Source: Micrococcales bacterium (GTDB lineage: Bacteria; Actinomycetota; Actinomycetes; Actinomycetales; Microbacteriaceae). From it: a DNA stretch of 64,000 nucleotides. This document shows, piece after piece, positions 52,178 through 61,658 of the stretch (position 1 is the stretch's first letter; each line of letters begins with the position of its first letter). A program made the translations under genes and the position numbers. The notes beneath the pieces are model-generated. The model had not been told where the DNA came from, ran no database searches, and was given only the letters and a program-made list of their open reading frames with translations. Location: positions 1 to 64,000 of the forward strand of contig JACRGJ010000031.1 in the NCBI GenBank assembly GCA_016212425.1, in the 5' to 3' direction.

Positions 52178-53112
52178 TTCCCGCGCTCCGGGACCCCGCT
52201 CACCAGCCCCTGCAGCCAGTCCCGGGCTTCGACGAACGCGGCGTCGGTGAAGCGCGACGACACCTCGGGGCGGTGACCGTCGGCGCGAGGGTAGGACCCG
52301 AGGAACACCACCCTCGGGCTGAATCGCTTCACGCCGAGGAGGGCATCCGCGATCCGCTCGTCCTCGATGTGGCCGTCGATATCGATCACGAAACGGTAGC
52401 GGCCGAGCGCGTCGCCGATGGGGCGGGACTGCAGCAGGCTCATGTTGATGCCGCGGGTGGCGAACTGCTCCAGCAGTCCCAGCAGCCCGCCCGCCTGCTC
52501 ATCGGGCAGGTCGACGATGAGGCTGGTCTTGTCGGCTCCGGTGCGGGCGGGGACGCGTCCGGCGCGCTCGACCAGCACGAAGCGCGTGACGGCGCCACGG
52601 TTGTCGCCGATGCCCGACGCGAGCACCTCGAGCGGGTACCGTCCCGCGATGCCGGCGGGGGCGACGGCGGCCTGCGCGAGGTCGGACTCCTGAAGCGATG
52701 CCGGCGCCGCGACGTTGCTTGTGGCCGGCAGGTGCGCGTGTCCGGGGATCTCGCGGTCGAGGAAGAGATGGCACTGCGCGTAGGCCACGGGGTGCGCGAC
52801 GACGACCCGCACCTCGGCGAGGGCGGTGCCGGGGCGGGCGACGAGATCGAAGTCGACCGGCACGAGGTACTCGCCGGAGATGCGGATGCCGGGGATGCGC
52901 GAGAGGGCGTCGTGGGTCGCGTTCACACCCCCCTCGACGCTGTTCTCCACCGCGATCACCGCGCCGCGGCTGCGCCCGGATGCGACGTCGTCGAGCGCCT
53001 CGCCGACGTTGTGGACCGAGCGCCACTCGGCGCCCCGAGCCTGCGGCACCTGCCCGAGCGCCGACCAGGTGAACGTGCCCGCCGGGCCGAGATAGCTGTA
53101 GGCGTCGGGCAT
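52174..53112 (-). CDS. pheA: Prephenate dehydratase
   Basis: 312 residues. It starts YSYLGPAGTFTWSAL; the catalytic region has AVIAVENSVEGGVNATHDAL and the TRF motif in GAVTRFVLV. The ACT regulatory domain spans about 205-285, where the phenylalanine-binding ESRP motif reads QSRP (NMSLLQSRP), a mild departure that might alter feedback inhibition. It converts prephenate to phenylpyruvate in phenylalanine synthesis. It is the first gene of a three-gene overlapping operon. Confidence 0.95.
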   Translation of the reverse strand: MPDAYSYLGPAGTFTWSALGQVPQARGAEWRSVHNVGEALDDVASGRSRGAVIAVENSVEGGVNATHDALSRIPGIRISGEYLVPVDFDLVARPGTALAEVRVVVAHPVAYAQCHLFLDREIPGHAHLPATSNVAAPASLQESDLAQAAVAPAGIAGRYPLEVLASGIGDNRGAVTRFVLVERAGRVPARTGADKTSLIVDLPDEQAGGLLGLLEQFATRGINMSLLQSRPIGDALGRYRFVIDIDGHIEDERIADALLGVKRFSPRVVFLGSYPRADGHRPEVSSRFTDAAFVEARDWLQGLVSGVPERGK

Positions 53113-53365
53113 GCGGCGAGCCTATCCGCGGGCGGGTCGCCGGGCGCTCGCAGGGGCGGGGGTTCTCCGGACGAGCGCCGCCTCAGCGCGGGTCCGGTGC
53201 AGATCCGGCCTCCCGGTCCGGATAACCCTCCGGCTGTCGTCGCCGAACGCGGCCCTCCCCCGAACTCGGGGATGTCGCCGCGTCCCCCTGGCTCGATACG
53301 CTGTCCGCACTTCGGGGGACCCGACCCCGATACGGATGCCCGATCCGGAACCCGAAAGGCCCGCC

Positions 53366-53800
53366 ATGGATGCGACCGCGCTCGTGCGCTCGCTCTCGAC
53401 CCAGTTCGCCCACGTGGGCATCGGTCAGGAGGTGCTCGTCGTACCCGCCGGCGGCGGGATCGTGGTGCGCTCGGAGTACGGCGACCCGATGACCGTGATC
53501 GCCGAGGCCGGCACCTTCCGCCTCGTCGCGCCGAGCGGTCGCGGTCTCGACACCGGCATCCGCTTCGACCAGCCCCTCGAGCTGCTCGGCCTGTACCTCG
53601 CCTTCCATGCGCTGTGGACGATCCATCGCCTCATCGAGCGGGAGGGGGCGGCGGATGCGGTGCGGCGTCACCCGCGAGTGTCGTTCCACAGCTCGCAGAT
53701 CGTCGCGCACCTCGGGATGCAGTCGGGCTCGCGCGACGCGGAGGTCGCCGGCTACGCCCGCCGCCTGCTGGGCGACGCGCGCGCGATGCTCGGCGCCTGA
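53366..53800 (+). CDS. Hypothetical protein
   Basis: 144 residues from ATG 53366 (GAAAGG upstream). It appears soluble and alpha/beta: two strands (EVLVVPAGGGIVVRSEY, MTVIAEAGTFRLVAPS) and then helices ending GYARRLLGDARAMLG. No catalytic motif or family was recognised. Codon third positions are strongly GC, as in its neighbours, which supports coding. It is followed by the 31-bp tandem repeats. Confidence 0.6.
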   Translation: MDATALVRSLSTQFAHVGIGQEVLVVPAGGGIVVRSEYGDPMTVIAEAGTFRLVAPSGRGLDTGIRFDQPLELLGLYLAFHALWTIHRLIEREGAADAVRRHPRVSFHSSQIVAHLGMQSGSRDAEVAGYARRLLGDARAMLGA

Positions 53801-53812
53801 GCCCTCGCTCGA

Positions 53813-53923
53813 ATGACCCCGTCGGGGTGACCGGCCGCGTCAGATGACCCCGTCGGGGTGACCGGCCGCGCCAGATGACCCGATCGGGGTGACCAGCCGC
53901 CTGAGATGACCCAATTGGGCCAG
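53813..53923. repeat. 31-bp tandem repeats with internal hairpins
   Basis: The unit beginning ATGACCCCGTCGGGGTGACC starts at 53813, 53844 and 53875 (period 31 bp), with a degenerate fourth copy at 53906. The first two copies contain ACCCC-GTC-GGGGT and the third a variant, each able to form a short hairpin. They fill the space between two convergent genes. There are no unique spacers, so this is not a CRISPR; repeated terminator-like hairpins or an intergenic repeat family are more likely. Confidence 0.8.
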
Positions 53924-53996
53924 ATGAGTGGAACCGGGCCAGGTGAGCGTCCGCGTGCGGCGTCCCCGCCCGCGTCCGAGGGCGCAGAGGGTGCGG

Positions 53997-54728
53997 CTAC
54001 GCCGATTGGAGAGCGCGCATCAACGCCTCCCCGATCGTCTCCCCCGTGCCCACGCCGATGGGGCTGGTGGCGGATGCGGCGAAGAGCGCCTCCGCCGGAT
54101 CGGGTACCCCCGGGGTGGCGTAGCCGAAGGTCTGGTCGAAGGCCTCCACGAGGCTCGGCTCGGGCGCCGATGCCGGCTCCGGGGCGGGCTCGGTGAACAT
54201 GGCGTCGAACGCCGAGCGGAGATCGGGCGCCGTCGACGGATCGACCCGCGGACCGGCGTCGTACCGCGTCGCGGGCTCGGCGATGATCGGCTCCGGCCGC
54301 ACGGGCTGCGCGGCGGGCTCAGGACGCACGGGCTCGGAATGGATGGGGTGAGCGGCGGGCTCAGAATGCACCGCGTACGCCGCGGGCTCGGAACCCGCGG
54401 GCTGGGCACCCGCGGGCTCGGGACGCACGGCGTGCGCCGCAGGCTCGGAGCGCGCGGCCTGTGCGGCGATGTGCGCCGCCGCCGCATGCTCGGCCGCGTA
54501 CCCGGATGCGGTGTGCCGCTCGGCGCTCGCGGTCGCGGAGTGCGACGCAGCGTGCGCACCGGTCGACGCCGGGATCGAGTCGACGGGCTGGGCCTCGGCG
54601 TCGGCGGTGCCGTCCTCGAGCTGCGAGTCGGAGACGAATTCCGTCCACTTGTGGTTGTCCCACCACCGCAGCTGCGGCAGACCGCTCGGGTCCGGATACC
54701 AGCCGGCCGGCGTGCGCTCTTCGGCCAC
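53997..54728 (-). CDS. DUF2510 protein with long repeated Glu-Pro-Ala linker
   Basis: 243 residues. The N-terminal DUF2510 module is [19 protein letters not shown] (residues 8-26). A disordered middle of about 130 residues has repeated [14 protein letters not shown] units. A C-terminal helical segment ([34 protein letters not shown]) follows. No membrane helix is seen. The function is unknown. It is divergent from pgm. Confidence 0.8.
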   Translation of the reverse strand: MAEERTPAGWYPDPSGLPQLRWWDNHKWTEFVSDSQLEDGTADAEAQPVDSIPASTGAHAASHSATASAERHTASGYAAEHAAAAHIAAQAARSEPAAHAVRPEPAGAQPAGSEPAAYAVHSEPAAHPIHSEPVRPEPAAQPVRPEPIIAEPATRYDAGPRVDPSTAPDLRSAFDAMFTEPAPEPASAPEPSLVEAFDQTFGYATPGVPDPAEALFAASATSPIGVGTGETIGEALMRALQSA

Positions 54729-54883
54729 CCGATCCCCCGTCGATGTCTCGATGCCCGCGCTGCGCGAGCAGGACGGCCCCCACCGTCACCGCGATGATAC
54801 GAGCCGCCGCATCCGCTCCGCGCGTCCCCTCTCGGGGTACACCGGGGGTTCAGGACGGCGGGGACGGATGTCAGACTGACGCC

Positions 54884-56506
54884 GTGAATGATCGAGCGGG
54901 GATGCCGGCGCAGCCATCCGACCTGATCGACGTGCGCGAGCTCGTCGCGGCGTACTACGCGAGGGTGCCCGATCCGTCGGATCCGGCGCAGCGCGTGATC
55001 TTCGGCACGAGCGGCCACCGCGGCTCGAGCCTGGACTCCGCGTTCACCGAGACGCACATCGCGGCGATCACCCAGGCGATCGTCGAGTACCGCGCGGCGC
55101 AGGGCACCACGGGGCCGCTGTTCATCGGCAGCGACACGCACGGCCTGTCGCGCCCCGCCGAGACGACCGCACTGGAGGTGCTCGAGGCGAACGGGGTGCA
55201 CGCCCTCACCGACCAGTACCAGGACTACGTGCCCACCCCCGCGCTCAGCCGCGCGATCATCCGCTACAACCGCGCGCACCCGGGCCAGCCGCAGGCGGAC
55301 GGCATCGTCATCACGCCCTCGCACAACCCGCCGCGCGACGGCGGCTTCAAGTACAACCCGCCGCACGGCGGACCGGCCGACTCGGATGCCACCGGCTGGA
55401 TCGCGGACCGCGCCAACGCGCTGATGGCGGGCGGACTCCGCGGCGTCACGCGCGGCGAGCCGAGCGCCGTCGACAGCTACGACTTCCGCGGCGAGTACGT
55501 CGCCGATCTCCGCAGCGCGATCGATGTGGATGCCATCCGCGGATCCGGCCTCCACATCGGCGCGGACCCGCTCGGCGGGGCCTCCGTGCACTACTGGCAG
55601 CTCATCGCCGAGCAGTACGGCCTCGACCTCACGGTGGTGAATCCGCAGGTCGATCCGGCGTGGGGGTTCATGACCCTGGACTGGGACGGCAAGATCCGGA
55701 TGGATCCGTCCTCGCCCTCGGCCATGGCCTCCGTCCTCACCCATCGGGCCGACTACGCGATCCTGACCGGCAACGACGCCGACGCCGACCGGCACGGCAT
55801 CGTCACCCCGGACGGCGGGCTGATGAACCCGAACCACTACCTCGCGGTCGCGATCCAGTATCTCTACGCGCATCGTCCGGACTGGCGAGCGGATGCCGCG
55901 GTCGGCAAGACGCTCGTCTCCAGCTCGATGATCGACAGGGTGGCGGCGTCGCTCGGCCGACGGCTGTGGGAGGTGCCGGTCGGCTTCAAGTGGTTCGTGC
56001 CGGGGCTGATCGACGGGTCCGTTGGCTTCGGCGGGGAGGAGAGCGCGGGTGCGTCGTTCCTCGAGACGGACGGGCAGGCGTGGACGACGGACAAGGACGG
56101 CATCCTGCTCGCCCTGCTCGCCTCGGAGATCCGCGCCGTGACGGGCCGCTCGCCGAGCGAGCTCTACCGCGAGCTGACCGAGGAGTTCGGCGACCCCGCC
56201 TACGCGCGGGTGGATGCGGTCGCGACGAAGGAGCAGAAGGCGCGGCTGGCGAGGCTCTCGGGCTCGGACATCACCGCGGACACCCTCGCCGGCGACCCGA
56301 TCACCGCCCGACTCTCGGAGGCGCCGGGCAACGGCGCAGCGATCGGCGGCGTGAAGGTCGCCACCGAGCACGCCTGGTTCGCGGCACGCCCTTCGGGCAC
56401 CGAGGATGTGTACAAGATCTACGCGGAGTCCTTCCGCGGGCCGGAGCACCTCGCCGAGGTGCAGGCGGAGGCGAAGACCATCGTCGACCGGGCCCTGAGC
56501 TCGTGA
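54884..56506 (+). CDS. pgm: Phosphoglucomutase (alpha-D-glucose phosphate-specific)
   Basis: 540 residues. The start GTG gives [17 protein letters not shown], matching the family N-terminus; ATG 54902 is the alternative. Visible are [15 protein letters not shown], the phosphoserine loop [17 protein letters not shown], the metal loop [12 protein letters not shown], the sugar loop FGGEESAG and the phosphate-binding [12 protein letters not shown]. It interconverts glucose 1- and 6-phosphate, feeding glycogen and cell-wall sugar synthesis. Confidence 0.96.
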   Translation: MNDRAGMPAQPSDLIDVRELVAAYYARVPDPSDPAQRVIFGTSGHRGSSLDSAFTETHIAAITQAIVEYRAAQGTTGPLFIGSDTHGLSRPAETTALEVLEANGVHALTDQYQDYVPTPALSRAIIRYNRAHPGQPQADGIVITPSHNPPRDGGFKYNPPHGGPADSDATGWIADRANALMAGGLRGVTRGEPSAVDSYDFRGEYVADLRSAIDVDAIRGSGLHIGADPLGGASVHYWQLIAEQYGLDLTVVNPQVDPAWGFMTLDWDGKIRMDPSSPSAMASVLTHRADYAILTGNDADADRHGIVTPDGGLMNPNHYLAVAIQYLYAHRPDWRADAAVGKTLVSSSMIDRVAASLGRRLWEVPVGFKWFVPGLIDGSVGFGGEESAGASFLETDGQAWTTDKDGILLALLASEIRAVTGRSPSELYRELTEEFGDPAYARVDAVATKEQKARLARLSGSDITADTLAGDPITARLSEAPGNGAAIGGVKVATEHAWFAARPSGTEDVYKIYAESFRGPEHLAEVQAEAKTIVDRALSS

Positions 56507-56530
56507 CGGCCCGCTCGTGATGGCGCGCCG

Positions 56531-57073
56531 GTGACGTCGCTCGCCTGGGAGCGCCGCTTCGAGACCGCTCTCACGCCCGCCGAGCTCGAGGAGATCACCG
56601 CCCTGCTGCAGCGCGCCTTCCCCGGGCATCCGGGCGGTATCCGGCGCGGCTGGTCCGGCGAGCGTCCGGAGTTGCGGCTGCTCGGCCGGGACCGCGGGCG
56701 GCTGGTCGCGCACATCGGCATCCTGCGCAGGTTCATCCGGGTGCGCGCGACCGATGCCGCGGTGCTGGCGGCGGATGTCGGCCTGGTCTGCGTCGACCCC
56801 GAGCAGCAGCGCGGCGGTCTCGGGCGCGCCCTGATGGAGCGCGCCGCCGCTGAGTTCGTCGCGCTGGGGGTCGAGTTCGGCACGCTGACCACGGGCGAGG
56901 ACCGGGTCGGCTTCTACCAGGCGGTCGGGTGGGTGCGGGCGGCGACGCCGGTGCTGCACGCGATCGACCTGGACAACGCCGTGGAGGGCTTCACCGGCCC
57001 CCTGATGTATCGCGCCGTGTCGGGTGCGCCCTGGCCGGAGGGCGAGTTGGAGCGCAACGGCCGCGAGATCTGA
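56531..57073 (+). CDS. GNAT/NodA-like acyltransferase
   Basis: 180 residues from GTG, 24 bp after pgm. The region ERPELRLLGRDRGRLVAHIG, ILRRFIRV, and ADVGLVCVDPEQQRGGLGRALM resembles the core of rhizobial NodA N-acyltransferases as well as the GNAT acetyl-CoA loop (QQRGGLGRAL). Free-living bacteria carry NodA-like relatives of unknown role. It transfers an acyl or acetyl group to an amine. The NodA resemblance was noted by eye. Confidence 0.78.
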   Translation: MTSLAWERRFETALTPAELEEITALLQRAFPGHPGGIRRGWSGERPELRLLGRDRGRLVAHIGILRRFIRVRATDAAVLAADVGLVCVDPEQQRGGLGRALMERAAAEFVALGVEFGTLTTGEDRVGFYQAVGWVRAATPVLHAIDLDNAVEGFTGPLMYRAVSGAPWPEGELERNGREI

Positions 57074-57094
57074 GCCGCCGCGAGATCCGGACGA

Positions 57095-57889
57095 CTACGG
57101 GTAGGTCGGCGCCGCGGGAAGGCGGAACCATTCCTCCAGGGTGCGGATGCCCCTCTCCCGCATCGCGGTGGCCAGCGGGACTCCGACGTAGCGGAAGTGC
57201 CACGGTTCGTACTGGAATCCGGTGATCGGCTGCAGCCCGTCGGGGTAGCGCAGGATGAAACCCCAGCGCCACGCGTTCGCCGCCAGCCATTGCCCGGTGC
57301 GCGTCGCGCCGAAGGCGGCCTGCAGAGTGCCCCCCTCCGCGGGGCTGGAGAAGTCGATCGCGAGCCCGGTCTGGTGCTCGCTGTACCCCGGCCGTGCCGT
57401 GAGGCTGTCGTTCCGCGTCTGGTTGTACACCCGCACCTGCGAGGCATACGGCCGGTAGTCGCTGACGGATCCGAGGGCGAGCCCGGTCTCGGCACGGAAC
57501 TGCGCGGCCAGCGCGGCGACCGCGACCGCCGCAGCCGGCCGCATCCGCAATGCGCCCCCCTGCCCCACCAGGGCGATGGCGGCGAGCGGCGGGGCGTAGT
57601 CGATCGGGTTCAGCGGGCGCAGCTTGTCGACGACGACCCAGTCGCTTGCCGGGTCGTCGATCGAGAGCGCCGGAAGGACCGGTGGGGGAGCGGGGGTCGG
57701 GGTCGGCGTGGAAGTGGGGGTGGGGGTCGGGCGCGAGGTCGGTCCCGGCGATGCGCGCATCCGCGGCGTCGGTGACCGGGTGGGCGCCGGGGCGAGCGCC
57801 CCGCAGGCGGCCAGCCCGGCGGCGACCGACCCGGCGAGCAGGACCGCGACCGCCTGGCGGCGGGACGGATGCGGGGCTCGGCCGGACAC
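57095..57889 (-). CDS. D-Ala-D-Ala carboxypeptidase, peptidase M15 (VanY-type) lipoprotein
   Basis: 264 residues. The signal ends in lipobox LAAC (C29 region), followed by a Thr/Pro linker of about 40 residues spanning the wall. The M15 domain has VSDYRPYASQVRVYNQ, the zinc motif SEHQTGLAIDF (His and Asp) and EPWHFRYVG (catalytic Glu and zinc His). It trims terminal D-alanine from peptidoglycan peptides outside the cell. It is convergent with the NodA-like gene. Confidence 0.93.
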   Translation of the reverse strand: MSGRAPHPSRRQAVAVLLAGSVAAGLAACGALAPAPTRSPTPRMRASPGPTSRPTPTPTSTPTPTPAPPPVLPALSIDDPASDWVVVDKLRPLNPIDYAPPLAAIALVGQGGALRMRPAAAVAVAALAAQFRAETGLALGSVSDYRPYASQVRVYNQTRNDSLTARPGYSEHQTGLAIDFSSPAEGGTLQAAFGATRTGQWLAANAWRWGFILRYPDGLQPITGFQYEPWHFRYVGVPLATAMRERGIRTLEEWFRLPAAPTYP

Positions 57890-57969
57890 GGTCGTGATCC
57901 TATGCTTCGGCTTCGATCCGAGAAGGGGCAGATCCCCCCGCGGTCGACCTCCCGGTCTACGGTCGAGGT

Positions 57970-58263
57970 ATGTCGGGAGAGGCCTACCTGGTGATCGATC
58001 GTCCCGAGGAGAGCCGCTTCGTGCTCGAGAGGAACGGCGAGGCGGTGGGCTCCAGCTCCTACGAGAGGCGCGGCGGCGTCATCGCGTTCACGCACACGGA
58101 GGTCGATCCCGCCGAGCAGGAGCACGGCCTCGGCTCACGTCTGGTGGCCGGTGCCCTCGACGCGGTGCGTGTCGCCTCCGAGGACAGGGTGGCGGCGGAA
58201 TGTCCCTTCGTCGCGCATTTCGTGCGCGCGCATCCGGAGTACGCGGACCTGCTCACGCGCTGA
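57970..58263 (+). CDS. Small GNAT-like N-acetyltransferase (PF14542/YidJ type)
   Basis: 97 residues. The single short domain reads VLERNGEAVGSSSYERRGGVIAFTHTEV (cut here for length), the CoA loop is EQEHGLGSRLVAGAL, and AAECPFVAHFVRAHPEYADLL ends it; all are typical of this minimal acetyltransferase family. Its final 55 bp, stop included, recur with three mismatches at 61595-61649. The acceptor is unknown. Confidence 0.9.
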   Translation: MSGEAYLVIDRPEESRFVLERNGEAVGSSSYERRGGVIAFTHTEVDPAEQEHGLGSRLVAGALDAVRVASEDRVAAECPFVAHFVRAHPEYADLLTR

Positions 58264-58336
58264 ACAGGGGCGCTCTCAGGCGATGGGCGACGACGCAGCC
58301 GAGAACGGTGACCCCCAGCGGCTGTGACGCGCCGGA

Positions 58337-58870
58337 TCAGGCCCGCACGGCCTTCCGGCGGGTGGCCACCCCGGCCACCACGCCACCACCGAGCACCACG
58401 GCACCGACGGCGAGCCAGACCGCGAGCATCGAGACTCCGGTTCCCGTGGAGGCGAGAGCGGCGCTCTGCACGGCGGCCTGACCCGCGGCCGGGACGACGG
58501 TGAACGACGCCGTTCCGACGTCGCCCGAGGTCGCCCCCGTAGCGGTGAGGGAATAGCTCCCACTGGCCTGCGCCGGCAGCTTCACGGCGACGGACAGCGC
58601 ACCGGTCGTCGAGGTGCTCTTCGTGCGGCTGATGGTGGCCGCGGGCAACGATCCGATGGTCACCGCCCCGGCTCCGTTCACCGAGACCCGGGCGGACTCG
58701 GAGGGCGCGAAGTAGCCGTCGGAGAAGGACACCGTGACGGTCCCCCCCGGAACGGCCGAGCCCGAGACGGAGACCGTCCCGGAGGGCACGTAGCTGGACG
58801 CCATGGCCGCAGCAGGGGCGGCGAGCAGGAGAGCCCCGGCGATGATGGCGGTGGGAAGCAGTTTCTTCAT
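58337..58870 (-). CDS. Secreted surface protein with class E sortase signal (LAXTG)
   Basis: 177 residues. A Sec signal peptide ends near AMAS, an Ig-like beta domain covers about 30-130 (VSVSGSAVPGGTVTVSFSDGYF, LTATGATSGDVG), and the C-terminus has LASTG, a hydrophobic helix and RRKAVRA. This is the layout of class E sortase substrates in high-GC actinobacteria; the sortase itself is not in the window. It is downstream of the DUF4012 gene on the same strand, with a 114-bp gap. Confidence 0.85.
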   Translation of the reverse strand: MKKLLPTAIIAGALLLAAPAAAMASSYVPSGTVSVSGSAVPGGTVTVSFSDGYFAPSESARVSVNGAGAVTIGSLPAATISRTKSTSTTGALSVAVKLPAQASGSYSLTATGATSGDVGTASFTVVPAAGQAAVQSAALASTGTGVSMLAVWLAVGAVVLGGGVVAGVATRRKAVRA

Positions 58871-58984
58871 GGGGGAATTCCGATCGGGTACGGGTATCGG
58901 AATCGACTCGGGTGTCGGGGCGATTCGGGATTCGGGGTTGATCACAGCGTGCCGTTCCCCCGACCGGATCGCGATGAAGTGGGT

Positions 58985-60802
58985 CTACGGTAGCGGACCT
59001 GCGCACGTGAGCGCTAGCCGTCGAGTGGTGAAGGACCGGATTCCGGGAGTGCCCTTCGCCGCGAGCGGAGCGGCGCCCGATTCTGTGGCTCCGACCCACG
59101 CCACACGCAGGACCGTGCTCTGCCCCGGTCCGAGGTTGGTCTCCCGTTGCACCACCTGATAGGAGCCGTCGCGTGCGACCTGGGGTTCCACCGGCTCGCC
59201 GTCGAGCGTCGCCCCGAGGAAGGCAGCAGCAGAGGGTGCGTAGACGAGGATCCTCGTCCGGATGTCGCCGGGATCGACACCGAAGGCTCCGGCACCGGTG
59301 ACGTACGGCGGGAGGCGTTCGGCGGCATCCGCCGGCGCGGTGTTGGTGAGCTGGACATCGACCACCCAGGAGGGGCGTCCATCCGCACGGCATACCCGGC
59401 TCCCCGTCGACACCCTCTCCGCGAGATAGACGCCCATCTTCCCTCCCGTCGCGTCGTTGAGGTACACCCCGGCGGTGGGCAGTCGGTCATCGCGACTCGG
59501 CTCGAGTCCGCGGAGCGACGTCGCGGCGAGCACGCGCTGCTCGGACGGTTGTGCGCTCCACAGCGCCACCCGACCCTCCGCAGCGCCGCGACCGACCGCC
59601 TGCAGCAGGTCGACCGGATCGGCCCCGCCTCCGGTCACGCCGGCGAAGACCGAGGCGGCCGCACTCGCGAAGAAGGCGTCCTGCGCCCGCGGATCCGGGT
59701 AGCGCGCGTAGAGGTCGCTCAAGAGAAGCTGCACCGCGTTCGAGGCGGTGATGGTGTCACCGGACTCGAGTCGGATCGGACCCGTGCTCTTCAGTACGTA
59801 GCCGAGAGTGACCGGGTCGATGGCGACGACGCCGTCCACCCGGCCGCCGAACCGCTCCGTCCACATCGCGCGAGCCAGCCGGGCGCTCGTGGAGAACCGC
59901 GGCGTGAGCGTCACATCCTGCATGTACTCGCCGACGATCGAGCCGTAGAGACCGCGCGTGTCATCGGACAGCGGCAGCACGGGCTCGGCCCGGTGCCCGA
60001 AGGAGACGCCGGACTCCTCCTGCACCAACGAGATCCTGCCTCGATCGGCGGTGACCAGAGCCACCGCGCCGACGATCCCCCCGCCCGCCCGCAACTCCGC
60101 ATTGTTCTCGACGAGCACGAGGTACCGCCGGGGGCCGTCCGCTCCCAGTACGGCGGGCGCGAGTTCGAGCGCCGTGTCGGCGGCGGAGGCCTGCTCACTG
60201 GCGCGACCGAGGGCCGAGCGCAGTCGTGAGACGGCGCTCCGGATGGGCGGCAGGGCTCCCGACAGCTGGATCGCGTCCGCGTCGTCACGGCTCCGCTTCA
60301 GCGCGGTCGCGAGTCGCGCGGCGTCAGGCGAGGCACGCTCGAGCGCGGCCACGTCGATTCGTCCATCGCGGAGTTCGATGGAGGTCGGCGAAACCGTGGC
60401 GAGGAGGCGCGTCGCCGGGGTGACGGCGCGACTCGAGAGATCGCCGACCACATCGGCCACCTGCCGGATGGCTCGAAGGTCATCGCCGATGAAGGGCACG
60501 AATTCGGCCGCGCGCCAGACGGGGTCGCGGTCGAGCGTGGCCGCGGATGCCCCGCTCTCAGTGAGCACGTCTGCGGTGGCCCGGGCCGCCGTGAGATCCC
60601 GCGCGGCGACCTGCGAGCGCAATCGGCCCGCCGATGTGACCCAGTTCTCGAGATCACTCTTCGTCTGAAGGGCCCGGATGGCCACCCACGCGGCCATCAC
60701 CAGCAGCACCGCGACCAGGACGATCACGACCGTCACGCCAGCGCGACGCGAGGGAAGAAGGCGCGCTCGCGGGGACCGTCCGGACTCGGGCAGGTCCGAC
60801 AT
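58985..60802 (-). CDS. DUF4012 domain membrane-anchored envelope protein
   Basis: 605 residues. One N-terminal helix (about 20-42) precedes a large extracellular part with a helical stretch (about 45-205) and the DUF4012 core, RYLVLVENNAELRAGGGIVG, YMQDVTLTPRFSTSARLA, GVVAIDPVTLGYVLKSTGPI. The family is found in envelope or polysaccharide loci of actinobacteria; its activity is unknown. Three in-frame ATGs (60814, 60811, 60802) are possible; the last was chosen. Confidence 0.88.
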   Translation of the reverse strand: MSDLPESGRSPRARLLPSRRAGVTVVIVLVAVLLVMAAWVAIRALQTKSDLENWVTSAGRLRSQVAARDLTAARATADVLTESGASAATLDRDPVWRAAEFVPFIGDDLRAIRQVADVVGDLSSRAVTPATRLLATVSPTSIELRDGRIDVAALERASPDAARLATALKRSRDDADAIQLSGALPPIRSAVSRLRSALGRASEQASAADTALELAPAVLGADGPRRYLVLVENNAELRAGGGIVGAVALVTADRGRISLVQEESGVSFGHRAEPVLPLSDDTRGLYGSIVGEYMQDVTLTPRFSTSARLARAMWTERFGGRVDGVVAIDPVTLGYVLKSTGPIRLESGDTITASNAVQLLLSDLYARYPDPRAQDAFFASAAASVFAGVTGGGADPVDLLQAVGRGAAEGRVALWSAQPSEQRVLAATSLRGLEPSRDDRLPTAGVYLNDATGGKMGVYLAERVSTGSRVCRADGRPSWVVDVQLTNTAPADAAERLPPYVTGAGAFGVDPGDIRTRILVYAPSAAAFLGATLDGEPVEPQVARDGSYQVVQRETNLGPGQSTVLRVAWVGATESGAAPLAAKGTPGIRSFTTRRLALTCAGPLP

Positions 60803-60859
60803 GACTCGCATCATAGGCTTTCGCCGTCCGCCGCATCCGCTCTCCTAGGTTGGACGGCG

Positions 60860-61585
60860 ATGAGTTGCGACGAGCCCCGACGCACCGCCCCGGCGGGCGT
60901 GCTCCTCGTCGCGCTGGGGGCGATCGCACTGGTGCTGGTCCTCGTTCCGCTCGCGGCGCGTCCGCCGCTTCTCGGTCCCGCAGCGCTGTGGCCGCTCTGG
61001 GCGGATCTGGCCGAGTGGCTGCCCCTTCTGGCCGCCGCGCTCGTCGGCGGTCGCCTCTGGGTCCGCGCCGCGGGTCCGGTCTCGGGCGGATCTCTCGCCG
61101 CCGTACTCGGCGCTCGGCTACGCCCGTCGGACCTCGGGTGGGGCCTGCTGCTCGCCGTCGGCGCCCGCGCGGTCGACGCCCTCCTCGCGTTCGCCCTCTA
61201 CGGGACGGCTGACGGCGGCGGTGCGGCGATCATCGGCACCGACGACCTCCCGTCCGTCCTGCTGCTGGTGGTCGGGACCGGGGTCGTGACCCCGATCATC
61301 GAGGAACTGTTCTTCCGCGGCCTTCTGCAGCGCTGGCTTCTCGTGCGGCTGGGAGGGGCACGGTGGGGAGGGGGTGCCGCGCTGGTCGCGACGGCGTCGG
61401 TGTTCGCGCTCCTGCATCTGGTCGTGGGCGGCGCTCAGGGCTCTCCCGCGGTGCAGGTCGTGGGAACCACCCTGGTGCTCGGGACGCTGACGGGGCTGGC
61501 TGCCGTGATCACCGGACGAATCGGTGCGGCGGTGGTCGGGCACGTCCTCTTCAATCTGGCCGGGATCGCCTTGCTGTACCGCTGA
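60860..61585 (+). CDS. CPBP-family intramembrane metalloprotease
   Basis: 241 residues, about eight helices. All CPBP (CAAX/Abi) motifs are present: EELFFRGLLQRWL (motif 1, Glu-Glu and Arg), VFALLHLVVG (motif 2 His) and GHVLFNL (motif 3, His and Asn). Members cleave within the membrane or act in peptide self-immunity and protein processing. It is divergent from the DUF4012 gene and followed 9 bp later by the duplicated acetyltransferase tail. Confidence 0.92.
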   Translation: MSCDEPRRTAPAGVLLVALGAIALVLVLVPLAARPPLLGPAALWPLWADLAEWLPLLAAALVGGRLWVRAAGPVSGGSLAAVLGARLRPSDLGWGLLLAVGARAVDALLAFALYGTADGGGAAIIGTDDLPSVLLLVVGTGVVTPIIEELFFRGLLQRWLLVRLGGARWGGGAALVATASVFALLHLVVGGAQGSPAVQVVGTTLVLGTLTGLAAVITGRIGAAVVGHVLFNLAGIALLYR

Positions 61586-61594
61586 ATGGGCTCC

Positions 61595-61649
61595 CGTCGC
61601 GCATTTGGTGCGCGCGCATCCGGAGTACGCGGACCTGCTTTCGCGCTGA
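61595..61649 (+). pseudogene. Duplicated 3' tail of a GNAT-like acetyltransferase gene
   Basis: The 55 bp ending in TGA at 61647-61649 match 58209-58263 at 52 of 55 positions, including the stop codon, and still encode the HPEYADLL end of the small acetyltransferase. No upstream part of the gene is present; the preceding DNA is the end of the CPBP gene. It is a recent partial duplication or the end of a deleted second copy. Confidence 0.8.
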
Positions 61650-61658
61650 GAGGCGCGC

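Noticed and set aside
53813-53923. CRISPR array
   Set aside because: The units abut each other with no unique spacers and there are no cas genes.
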